Source: Glycomyces paridis (GTDB taxonomy: Bacteria; Actinomycetota; Actinomycetes; Mycobacteriales; Micromonosporaceae). From it: DNA of 64,000 nt. Within the stretch, counting starts at the first letter, position 1; each line of letters starts with the position of its first letter. Positions 47,601 to 53,693 of this stretch are shown in pieces. A program made the translations under genes and the position numbers. The stretch covers positions 119,578 through 183,577 of the forward strand of contig NZ_STGX01000009.1 of NCBI RefSeq assembly GCF_004912155.1, in the 5' to 3' direction. The notes under the pieces were generated by a model, which saw only the letters and a program-made list of their open reading frames with translations, made no database searches and was not told the origin of the DNA.

Positions 47601-47896
47601 TCGCCGACGCCGGCCAGGAGGCGTTCGGACGCACCCCGCTGGAGGCCATGGCGGTCGGACTGCCGTGCATCCTGCCGCCCAGCTTCAAGCCGCTCTACGG
47701 TGACGGCGCCCTGTACTGCGAGCCCGCGGAGGTCGCCGACCTGGTCCGGTCCCTGGCCGACGACCCGGCGGCCTACCGCCGCCAGTCCGAGCTGGCCCTC
47801 GCCCGCGTGCGCCGCGACTTCTCCAGGGAGTTCCTCCTGGAGCGGGTCCGCGGTCTCGGCGTCGGCGCCGTCCGGCGGGAGGCGGCCGCCGCATGA
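44681..47896 (+). CDS. Two-domain glycosyltransferase: GT2 fused to GT-B
   Basis: In this 1071-residue protein, residues 1-205 are helical and match the start of the 37683 gene product. A GT2 domain at about 215-460 has D306-S-D-D, followed by a basic linker (about 580-640). From about 660 a GT-B domain carries MPGGTTSSNAEEI, GEHTWYAQGPVV and EX7E Glu980/Glu988. It thus joins in one chain what the 37683/39691 pair carries as two membrane-anchored proteins, but lacks their helices. Its stop overlaps the next start by ATGA. It probably adds two successive sugars to a surface polymer. Confidence 0.88.
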   Translation: MSEPLRNGGTPARSTAGPEREARLAAFLREHRDRLLRADPAALVEAVVRGGSDLGRFALAAKVNPSDPARALGTAIPLGELPDTARPEALRDLAEALARRPRSRFDLAHALDLYRLAEAMEGPEPVPDRHRSLHAQLILLVDPADRAAIERLDTDPHARAALRSDLAHPHHGGEAASFLAAFGDFAGWDDLELDPDGSAPLLDRLRGTAPASSVEGGPLVSVLMTCRDPGPELLTAVRSVAAQTWSAWELLLVDDGTTDPEARARLAAALSDPRIRLLRRPESGGTYRARNQGLAEAAGEFVTGLDSDDWAHPRWLEQQVAPLLADPELVMTQSLGVRADADLRLVTAPRSRFTEPRSTSMTVRTALLRERFGGFDAVLKGADSELRLRIQKTVGSRRRHLDQVAHTIVRQRPGSLSGGEVGDGWMHPVRAVYESAFTHWHRAVQRKESRPAMPAEGAGARPFPAPRQLVRHGERPPAPDLVYVGDWRYDGPAQRAMRAAMAAERRRGRTVAVAHCASWFSLEERHTILSAEAIEFAAAEAVDWIDPQEASGAAFVAMDAAIAIELESDPRRSVTVLEGPSFMARRAEGLRRLRGAAKGGPAGLRRLPRRLLRGKRAALKRLAGKAKRRALAVVRGSRDREAPTPEQRRELDLWQSRLHGGWSASATAALSALAEDPSLPKGTRIAALRALTDWLDEDHHRHQRGRRLDLDVVLVSNFSMPGGTTSSNAEEIRAFRAAGLRVGLLHHRVHDWPLDRPLNPKIAELVDDEGVVVLSAHDSVRCDLAIVRFPRIMMRPMEDLPRITAERTVLVVNQPPYEYYGPEQGRVLTWDVRTVHANLTSWLGEHTWYAQGPVVRDAFAVDHDGELDGIDLSADYWFGIVDPDAWRRDLPRPRSGPVRIGRHARDHVRKWPESTGDLLACYPDDDEFEIHVLGGARSARRLLGTLPANWVVHDFGSMSPKEFLHDVDVLVFFIADAGQEAFGRTPLEAMAVGLPCILPPSFKPLYGDGALYCEPAEVADLVRSLADDPAAYRRQSELALARVRRDFSREFLLERVRGLGVGAVRREAAAA

Positions 47897-49188
47897 GCAC
47901 TCGTGGCACCGGCCCCGACGGGTTGACCGAGGACCAGCGGCGCCGGCTCGCCCAGTCCCGCGCCCGCCTGCGGGTAGGGTTCTCCCGCAAGGCGACCGCC
48001 GACATGAAGAAGGTCCTCGCCGCACCGGACGCCGCCCCCGCGTACCGGATCGCCACCGGCGCCGCGCTCCTGGAGTGGCAGTTCCGGCGGGCCGCCGCCA
48101 GGACCGGGGGGCGGCGCCTCGACCTCGACATCGTCATCGTCTCCCACCTGGCGCTCCCCGGCGGCAACACCACCGCCAACGCCGAGGAGATCGCCGCCTA
48201 CGCCGAGGCGGGCCTGCGGGTCGGGCTCCTCCACCACCCCGTCTTCCGGTGGGACGTCTCGCGCCCGGTCAACCCCAAGATCGAACGGCTGGTCGACGGG
48301 GAGCGGGTGGTCATGCTCGGCGCGTTCGACCGGGTCCGCTGCGACCTCATGATCGTCCGGCTGCCGACCGTCGTGCTCGCCCCCCTCGACGACCGGCCCG
48401 AGATCGAGGCGGCGCGGACCGTCGTCCTGGCCAACCAGACCCCGTTCAAGTACTACGGGCCCGACGGCGGCGTCGAGGAGGCCTGGGACCTGCGGACCGC
48501 CCACCGCAACGTGCGGGACTGGGTCGGCGACCACACCTGGTACACCGTGGGCCCCATGGTGAGGGCGGCGCTCGACGAGCACCACGCCGACCAGCTCGTC
48601 GGCGTCGACCTGGCCGCCGAGCACTGGTTCGAATGCGTCGACGCGCGCCGCTGGGAGCTTCCCGGGCCGCGCGAGCGCTCCGGCCCGATCCGGATCGGGC
48701 GCCACTCCCGCGACCACGAGCTCAAATGGCCGAGCACCGCGGGCGAACTGCTGGCGTGCTACCCCGAGGGCTTCGAGATCCACGTCCTCGGCGGCGCCGA
48801 CACCCCCAGGCGCCTCCTCGGAGGCCTCCCCGCGAACTGGGTCGAGCACCCGTTCGGGTCCCTCGGCGCCAAGGAGTTCCTCGGCACGATCGACGCCATG
48901 GTCTACTTCATCGCCGCCGACGGCCGGGAGGCGTTCGGCATCGCTCCCCTGGAGGCCATGGCCGCGGGCGTCCCCGTGGTGATGGACCGCCGGTTCGAGC
49001 CACTCTTCGGGCCCGCCGCGCTGTACTGCGAACCGGACGAGGTCGCCGCGACGGTGCGCGGGGTCGTCGAGGACCCCGACGCCTGCGCGCGGCAGACCGC
49101 GGTGGCGAAGCGGGTCGTCGCCGAGCGGTTCTCCCGCGAGGCGCTGCTGCGCCGCGTCGCGTCGCTCGGCGTCCGGGCCGCCGCCTGA
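47893..49188 (+). CDS. Stand-alone GT-B glycosyltransferase of the same module family
   Basis: The 431-residue protein equals the C-terminal domain of the preceding fusion protein. It has ALPGGNTTANAEEIAAY, GDHTWYTVGPMV, HVLGGADTPRRLLGGLPANW and EX7E Glu346/Glu354 (EAFGIAPLEAMA). It is the third copy of this module in the locus and has no membrane segment. Translation is coupled to the fusion gene through ATGA. Confidence 0.88.
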   Translation: MSTRGTGPDGLTEDQRRRLAQSRARLRVGFSRKATADMKKVLAAPDAAPAYRIATGAALLEWQFRRAAARTGGRRLDLDIVIVSHLALPGGNTTANAEEIAAYAEAGLRVGLLHHPVFRWDVSRPVNPKIERLVDGERVVMLGAFDRVRCDLMIVRLPTVVLAPLDDRPEIEAARTVVLANQTPFKYYGPDGGVEEAWDLRTAHRNVRDWVGDHTWYTVGPMVRAALDEHHADQLVGVDLAAEHWFECVDARRWELPGPRERSGPIRIGRHSRDHELKWPSTAGELLACYPEGFEIHVLGGADTPRRLLGGLPANWVEHPFGSLGAKEFLGTIDAMVYFIAADGREAFGIAPLEAMAAGVPVVMDRRFEPLFGPAALYCEPDEVAATVRGVVEDPDACARQTAVAKRVVAERFSREALLRRVASLGVRAAA

Positions 49189-49203
49189 ACGGCCCCGTGC
49201 ACG

Positions 49204-49238
49204 GCGAAGGGCACCGCGCGGCGCGCGGTGCCCTTCGC
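49204..49238. terminator. Shared terminator of the glycan operon and glnII
   Basis: A perfect 16-bp stem (49204-49219 with 49223-49238) has a GGC loop. It lies between the convergent stops at 49188 and 49247 and is likely bidirectional. Confidence 0.88.
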
Positions 49239-49246
49239 TCGGCGTC

Positions 49247-50260
49247 CTAGACGAGGCCCTTCTTCTCCAGGGCGGAGCAGACGGTGTCGACGATGAGGCC
49301 GGTGACGAGGTAGGGGTCCATGTTGGCGTTGGGGCGGCGGTCTTCGAGGTAGCCCTTCTTGTCCTTCTCGACCTGCCAGGGGATGCGGATGGAGGCCCCG
49401 CGGTTGGAGACGCCGTAGGAGAACTGGGTGTAGTGGGCGGTCTCGTGGGCGCCGGTGAGGCGTTCGGCGATGCCGTCGCCGTAGTTCTTGACGTGCTCGT
49501 CGGCCTTCTCGCCGAGGGCCTCGCAGGCGGCGATGATGGGCTCGTAGTCCTCGCGCATGGCCTTGGTGGAGAAGTTGGTGTGGCAGCCCGCGCCGTTCCA
49601 GTCGCCCTTGGCGGGCTTGGGGTCGATGGTCGCGGAGACGTTCCACTCCTCGGCGGTGCGGTAGAGCAGCCAGCGGGCGAGCCACAGGGAGTCGGACACT
49701 TCGAGGGCGGAGGCCGGGCCGACCTGGAACTCCCACTGGCCGGGCATGACCTCGGCGTTGATGCCCGAGAGGGGCAGGCCGGCGGCGAGGCAGTTGTCGA
49801 GGTGCTTCTCGACGATCTCGCGGCCGAAGATCTCGTCGGCGCCGACGCCGCAGTAGTAGCCGCCCTGGGGGGCCGGGAAGCCGCCCTCGGGGAAGCCGAG
49901 CGGCCGGTCGCCCACCATGAAGGTGTACTCCTGCTCGATGCCGAACCAGGACTCCTGGCCCGCGTACTTCTCCGAGACCTCGGCGGTCTTGGCGCGCGTG
50001 TTGGTCGGGTGGGGGGTGAAGTCGGTGTCGAGGACCTCGCACAGGACCAGGATCGAGTCGCCGCCGCGGATGGGGTCGGGCACGACCTTGACCGGGCGCA
50101 GCACGCAGTCGGAGGAGTGGCCCTCGGCCTGGTTGGTGCTGGAGCCGTCGAAGCCCCAGATCGGCGGCTCCTCGCCGGCGCCGAGGATCTTGGTCTTGGA
50201 ACGCAGCTTGGCCGTCGGCTCGGTGCCGTCGATCCAGATGTACTCGGCCTTGATAGCCAT
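49247..50260 (-). CDS. glnA: Glutamine synthetase type II (eukaryotic-type GlnII)
   Basis: The enzyme makes glutamine from glutamate, ammonia and ATP. At 337 residues it is far shorter than GSI and matches the GSII family found in Streptomyces, Frankia and rhizobia. Signatures seen are AEYIWIDG, PIWGFDGSSTNQAEG, SWFGIEQEYTF, NAEVMPGQWEFQVGP and GAGCHTNFSTKAMR. It lacks the adenylylation-loop tyrosine of GSI. Stand-alone GSII usually supplements a GSI elsewhere under nitrogen limitation. Confidence 0.96.
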   Translation of the reverse strand: MAIKAEYIWIDGTEPTAKLRSKTKILGAGEEPPIWGFDGSSTNQAEGHSSDCVLRPVKVVPDPIRGGDSILVLCEVLDTDFTPHPTNTRAKTAEVSEKYAGQESWFGIEQEYTFMVGDRPLGFPEGGFPAPQGGYYCGVGADEIFGREIVEKHLDNCLAAGLPLSGINAEVMPGQWEFQVGPASALEVSDSLWLARWLLYRTAEEWNVSATIDPKPAKGDWNGAGCHTNFSTKAMREDYEPIIAACEALGEKADEHVKNYGDGIAERLTGAHETAHYTQFSYGVSNRGASIRIPWQVEKDKKGYLEDRRPNANMDPYLVTGLIVDTVCSALEKKGLV

Positions 50261-50370
50261 GAGGTAGGAGCCCTTCTTGCGATGACGCGGTCCAGCCCTG
50301 GGGCCCGGGGCGGGCCGTGGAGCTGTGCTGCCACGCTCCCAAGAGCCAATTTCTCGCTCGTTGATGCCGT

Positions 50371-50387
50371 GTAAACAGTCTGTTAAC
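50371..50387. promoter_or_regulatory. Candidate operator upstream of glnII (possibly GlnR)
   Basis: GTAAACAGTCTGTTAAC is a near-palindrome in the 286-bp gap between glnII and the secreted-protein gene, about 110 bp upstream of the glnII start. On the glnII strand it reads TTAAC-n6-TTTAC, which has the spacing but not the exact bases of the GlnR a/b half-sites. Nothing else in the gap was recognised. Confidence 0.3.
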
Positions 50388-50546
50388 CGGTGCCGTGGCC
50401 GGGACCGGAGCGGCTGTGAGTCGCACTCGCCCTATTTTCGGCGAGAAAATCTGATTCACCCCGTATCCCCTCTCGGTTCGGTTTCGTTCTTCTAGGTGCG
50501 AGCGGCCAGACCGCTCGCGCTCAGGTACGGGTCGACGGGGGAGACG

Positions 50547-51557
50547 ATGGGACGCAACGACTGCGGCAGCGAGGACACTCGCCGCTTCAGCGTGCTCCGG
50601 TTCCTCCTCGGCGCCGCGCTCGCCGCATTCGGCTCCCTGCTCTTGGGAGCCTTCGCGATGGCGACGTCCGCTTGGGCATCAGACGACACCGCATCGCAGG
50701 GCCTTGCCTCGATGACCGACCCTCTCGCCGCAGAGGTCTCCGACATGTCGCGCCTGGCCGCGCGACTGGTCCCGCACAACCAGCAGGGACATCGGGACCA
50801 GGCGGCGCAGGAGGAGGTCACCGGGCTGGTGTCAGGACTTGCAGCGCCGGTGGGATCACTGATGCACGAGACGGACGGGGCCGTGCGCGACATGCTGCCG
50901 GACGGTGCCGGACCTGGCTTGCTCGACTTGGACGACGAGTCTGTCGGAGACGACGCCGCTGGAGTAGTGGCGCCACTGGTGGGAACCCTTGTCAAGGGAA
51001 CGACGTCCATTGCGGACAATCCCGTCCCCGTGGTGCCCGGTGTCTACGAGACTGTCGCGCCCTCGACCGATCAGGTCGACGCACTGGCGCGACTGGTGAC
51101 CGATGGCCTGCGCTTCGGTGCTGCGACGACGCCCGGGAGCGTCCTCGCCGACGACGCAGGACAACCGAGCCTCACCGCGCTCACAGCGACGTCAGCCTCC
51201 AACGAGGTGGCGGCGGCACTCCACGGAGTGCCCAGCGGCCGGCCGGCCGCCGCCTTCGAGTGCTCCGCCGAACACGAGCGGAGGACCGACCGGTCCGACA
51301 CAGTCGAGGACGTGCGCGGCGAGCCGCGCACCGCGGCCAGGCCGTGGGCTTTCGACGGCCCCGGACTGCCCGACCTGAAGATCATCCCCGGTGGAGCCGC
51401 TGGCTCGACCGCCGGTATCAGCGTCGACAGCGGCCACAACGCTGTCTGCGTCTCCCCGTCCACCGGGGGGGAAGAGGTGTCACTCTCCCGCACGGTGATC
51501 GGGGAATTGGGGCGGCCGCTGGACCGCGCCGCCGAGCTGTCCGTCGCCCCAGACTAG
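50547..51557 (+). CDS. Secreted protein of unknown function upstream of the chaplin-like cluster
   Basis: The 336-residue protein has a twin-arginine-like RR at residues 11-12 and a long hydrophobic signal segment ending near AWASDDT, about residue 48. The mature part begins with amphipathic helices containing LVSGLAAPVGSL and VVAPLVGTLVKGTTSI. Its C-terminal half is Ala/Asp-rich with two cysteines far apart. ATG 50547 follows GGGGGAG. It does not carry the WQICG repeat of the genes downstream. I cannot name a family; co-location suggests a surface role. Confidence 0.65.
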   Translation: MGRNDCGSEDTRRFSVLRFLLGAALAAFGSLLLGAFAMATSAWASDDTASQGLASMTDPLAAEVSDMSRLAARLVPHNQQGHRDQAAQEEVTGLVSGLAAPVGSLMHETDGAVRDMLPDGAGPGLLDLDDESVGDDAAGVVAPLVGTLVKGTTSIADNPVPVVPGVYETVAPSTDQVDALARLVTDGLRFGAATTPGSVLADDAGQPSLTALTATSASNEVAAALHGVPSGRPAAAFECSAEHERRTDRSDTVEDVRGEPRTAARPWAFDGPGLPDLKIIPGGAAGSTAGISVDSGHNAVCVSPSTGGEEVSLSRTVIGELGRPLDRAAELSVAPD

Positions 51558-51766
51558 CGCCTCCGCGCGTCGGCGCCGGGAGCTCGAAGTCCGCCTTCGA
51601 AACTCCCACCGGCAGCAGTGCCCGAACCCGGCGCCCACGGCGCCGACCGGGGCTGCCCGTCGCCGACGCGCGGTCAGGCCGTCGCCGCCGCCTCCACAGA
51701 GGCGGAGGTCATCCGAACAAGCCGCCCGGCACATCGGGCGCACAACTCAGAAGGAAATCGCAACTC

Positions 51767-52138
51767 ATGCGCAAGGTTCTCACTGTCGCCGCAGTCGCCG
51801 CCGGTGCCGTCGCCGCCCTCGGTGCCGCCGCTCCCGCCATGGCCGGCAACAGCTCCGGTGTCTCCGCCGGCCCCGTCAGCCTCGTCAACGTCGACGCCTC
51901 CAGCGCCGCCCACTGGCAGATCTGCGGCCAGAACATCCTGACCACGTCCTTCGGCCAGGTCTGCGACAACCGCGACCACATCGGCCAGGGCCCGCAGTCC
52001 GGGATCGACGCCGGCGACGTCTCGGCCGCGAACCTCGACATCGCGAGCGCCGCCCACTGGCAGATCTGCGGCCAGAACGTCGGCGTCGCGCCGTCTCTCC
52101 AGCAGGTCTGCGACAACACCGACCACCTGAACCACTAA
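51767..52138 (+). CDS. Small secreted chaplin-like protein, copy 1
   Basis: The 123-residue protein has an Ala-rich signal peptide ending at AMAG (about residue 27) and two tandem repeats. Each repeat reads N-[VL]-D-x5-HWQICGQN, then a short hydrophobic turn, then C-D-N. Repeat 1 has CGQNILTTSFGQVCDN and repeat 2 CGQNVGVAPSLQQVCDN, with the cysteines 13-14 positions apart. Chaplins have the related VCGNTV...FGNTCVN block with a longer loop, so I call this chaplin-like by motif only. AAGGA lies about eleven bases before the ATG. A hairpin follows the gene. Confidence 0.75.
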   Translation: MRKVLTVAAVAAGAVAALGAAAPAMAGNSSGVSAGPVSLVNVDASSAAHWQICGQNILTTSFGQVCDNRDHIGQGPQSGIDAGDVSAANLDIASAAHWQICGQNVGVAPSLQQVCDNTDHLNH

Positions 52139-52151
52139 GACCTCCCGGGGG

Positions 52152-52172
52152 GCCGGCCCTCACGGGGCCGGC
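52152..52172 (+). terminator. Hairpin after chaplin-like copy 1
   Basis: GCCGGCCC (52152-52159) pairs with GGGCCGGC (52165-52172) around a five-base loop, so copy 1 is probably an independent unit. Confidence 0.6.
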
Positions 52173-52219
52173 GCTCCCGCGGAACGCCAGAGAATCAACA
52201 GAGAACGGGGAACATCAAG

Positions 52220-52597
52220 ATGCGCAAGGCTCTCATCGTCGCCGGTGCCGCCGCTGGTGCGGTCGCCGCCCTCGGCTCCGCCGGAACCGCCATGGCCCAG
52301 AGCTCGGGCGTGTGGGCCGGTCCGGTCAGCCTGGTGAACGTCGACGCCTCGAGCGCGGCGCACTGGCAGATCTGCGGCCAGAACGTGCTCGCCCAGTCCT
52401 TCGGCCAGGTCTGCGACAACCGCGACCACATCGGCTCGGGCCCGCAGTCCGGCGTCATGGCCGGCGACGTGTCGCTCGCCAACCTGGACGTCTCGGACGC
52501 GGCCCACTGGCAGATCTGCGGCCAGAACGTCGGCGTCGCGCCGTCGCTCGACCAGCAGTGCCTGAACTACGACCACATCACCCACGCGGCCGAGTAA
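52220..52597 (+). CDS. Small secreted chaplin-like protein, copy 2
   Basis: The 125-residue protein is nearly identical in layout to copy 1. The signal peptide MRKALIVAGAAAGAVAALG ends at AMA. Repeat 1 has HWQICGQNVLAQSFGQVCDN and repeat 2 HWQICGQNVGVAPSLDQQC, ending in a short LNYDHITHAAE tail. It has four cysteines, two per repeat. GGGGAA precedes the ATG. It is closest to copy 3, with nearly the same DNA through the signal peptide and both repeats. Confidence 0.78.
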   Translation: MRKALIVAGAAAGAVAALGSAGTAMAQSSGVWAGPVSLVNVDASSAAHWQICGQNVLAQSFGQVCDNRDHIGSGPQSGVMAGDVSLANLDVSDAAHWQICGQNVGVAPSLDQQCLNYDHITHAAE

Positions 52598-52605
52598 TTC
52601 GACCG

Positions 52606-52633
52606 GGGGCGGGCCCGGTCCCGGGTCCGCCCC
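52606..52633 (+). terminator. Hairpin after chaplin-like copy 2
   Basis: A GC-rich stem pairs 52606-52618 with 52621-52633 (one G-T pair, tight loop) and is followed by GCTCTTCTC. Position and type match the hairpin after copy 1, so gene plus hairpin was probably duplicated as a cassette. Confidence 0.65.
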
Positions 52634-52655
52634 GCTCTTCTCGAAAGGAACAGAC

Positions 52656-53066
52656 ATGCGTAAGGCTCTCATCGTCGCCGGCGCCGCCGCCGGTGCCGTC
52701 GCCGCCCTCGGCTCCGCCGGAACCGCGATGGCCCAGAACTCGGGCGTCATGGCCGGTCCGGTCAGCCTCGTCAACGTCGACGCCTCCAGCGCGGCGCACT
52801 GGCAGATCTGCGGTCAGAACATCCTGACCACGTCGTTCAACCAGGTCTGCGACAACCGCGACCACATCGGCGACGGTCCCCAGTCGGGCGTCATGGCCGG
52901 CGACGTGTCGCTCGCCAACCTCGACATCTCGGACGCCGCCCACTGGCAGATCTGCGGCCAGAACGTCGGCGTCGCGCCGTCGCTCAACCAGCAGTGCCTG
53001 AACTACGACCACGTCGGCGACAACGGCGACCACCCCGACAAGGGTCACGACCAGGGCGACTACTAG
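52656..53066 (+). CDS. Small secreted chaplin-like protein, copy 3
   Basis: The 136-residue protein has the same signal peptide and two repeats: CGQNILTTSFNQVCDN, then CGQNVGVAPSLNQQCLN. It adds an Asp/His/Gly-rich C-terminal tail of about 20 residues (NGDHPDKGHDQGDY), which could bind metal or water. AAAGGAAC precedes the ATG. No hairpin follows, so copy 4, 42 bp downstream, may be co-transcribed. Confidence 0.78.
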   Translation: MRKALIVAGAAAGAVAALGSAGTAMAQNSGVMAGPVSLVNVDASSAAHWQICGQNILTTSFNQVCDNRDHIGDGPQSGVMAGDVSLANLDISDAAHWQICGQNVGVAPSLNQQCLNYDHVGDNGDHPDKGHDQGDY

Positions 53067-53108
53067 ACCGCCGCACTCCCCGGTTTGGTCGAGAAAGGGT
53101 TGAGGAAC

Positions 53109-53612
53109 ATGCGCAACACCACCATTGCAGCCGTCGCCGCGGCCGCAGCCGCGGCGGCGGCGCTCTCGGGAGCGTCCGCGTCGGCCTCGACTCCCGACTG
53201 GCTCACGGTCGTCGACGTGGAGTCCGAGTACGACTCGGTGCTGCCGGCCGTGTGCGAGGCCGACGAACTCGGCCCGCTCGCGCAGTCGACGTGCGGCACC
53301 GTCCTCGGCTCCCCGTCGCAGGACGAGCTGGCCGCGAACGGCGTGCCGCTGCCGGAGTCCCCCGGGGGCTACGGCGGGATGCCGGCCGTCGCGAACGTCG
53401 ACCTGCGCGACTTCGCCAAGTGGCAGGTCTGCGGCATCGCGGTCGCCTCGACGACCCAGTCGTTCGACTGCGACAACTCGATCCCCGGCCCGACCGAACC
53501 GGTGGGTCCCGGGAGCGGGGTCTCGCTGGTCAACGCGGACGTCACCGGAGCGCTCCAGTGGTCCGTCTGCGGCATCGCCGTCGCGCAGTCGGCGGTGGCG
53601 ACCTCCTGCTGA
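53109..53612 (+). CDS. Divergent chaplin-like secreted protein, copy 4
   Basis: The 167-residue protein has an Ala-rich signal peptide (about 1-27) and six cysteines that form three pairs. Two clear repeats are NVDLRDFAKWQVCGIAV...FDC and NADVTGALQWSVCGIAV...SC. An earlier degenerate unit, VDVESEYDSVLPAVC...C, also fits the pattern. The WQICGQN core becomes W-[QS]-V-C-G-I-A-V. ATG 53109 is used; an in-frame GTG at 53085 is less likely. A strong hairpin follows. Confidence 0.72.
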   Translation: MRNTTIAAVAAAAAAAAALSGASASASTPDWLTVVDVESEYDSVLPAVCEADELGPLAQSTCGTVLGSPSQDELAANGVPLPESPGGYGGMPAVANVDLRDFAKWQVCGIAVASTTQSFDCDNSIPGPTEPVGPGSGVSLVNADVTGALQWSVCGIAVAQSAVATSC

Positions 53613-53653
53613 TCGGCACGCGGCGCCGGCCGGCGCCGCCGCCTTCATACCCA

Positions 53654-53683
53654 AGCGGCCGGAGTCCTCGGACTCCGGCCGCT
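53654..53683. terminator. Shared terminator of the chaplin-like cluster and the GH95 gene
   Basis: A 14-bp perfect stem (53654-53667 with 53670-53683) lies just before the stop of the convergent GH95 gene. Confidence 0.8.
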
Positions 53684-53693
53684 CCCCTGTGTC

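Noticed and set aside
47690-49250. Long antisense frames opposite the glycosyltransferase genes
   Set aside because: They overlap strongly coding GT-B genes with intact motifs and are expected by-products of high GC content.
51767-53612. Rodlin (RdlA/RdlB) identity for the small secreted proteins
   Set aside because: The WQICGQN repeats with two cysteines each do not match the rodlin pattern as I know it; the C-G-x-x-V...C-x-N block is closer to chaplins.
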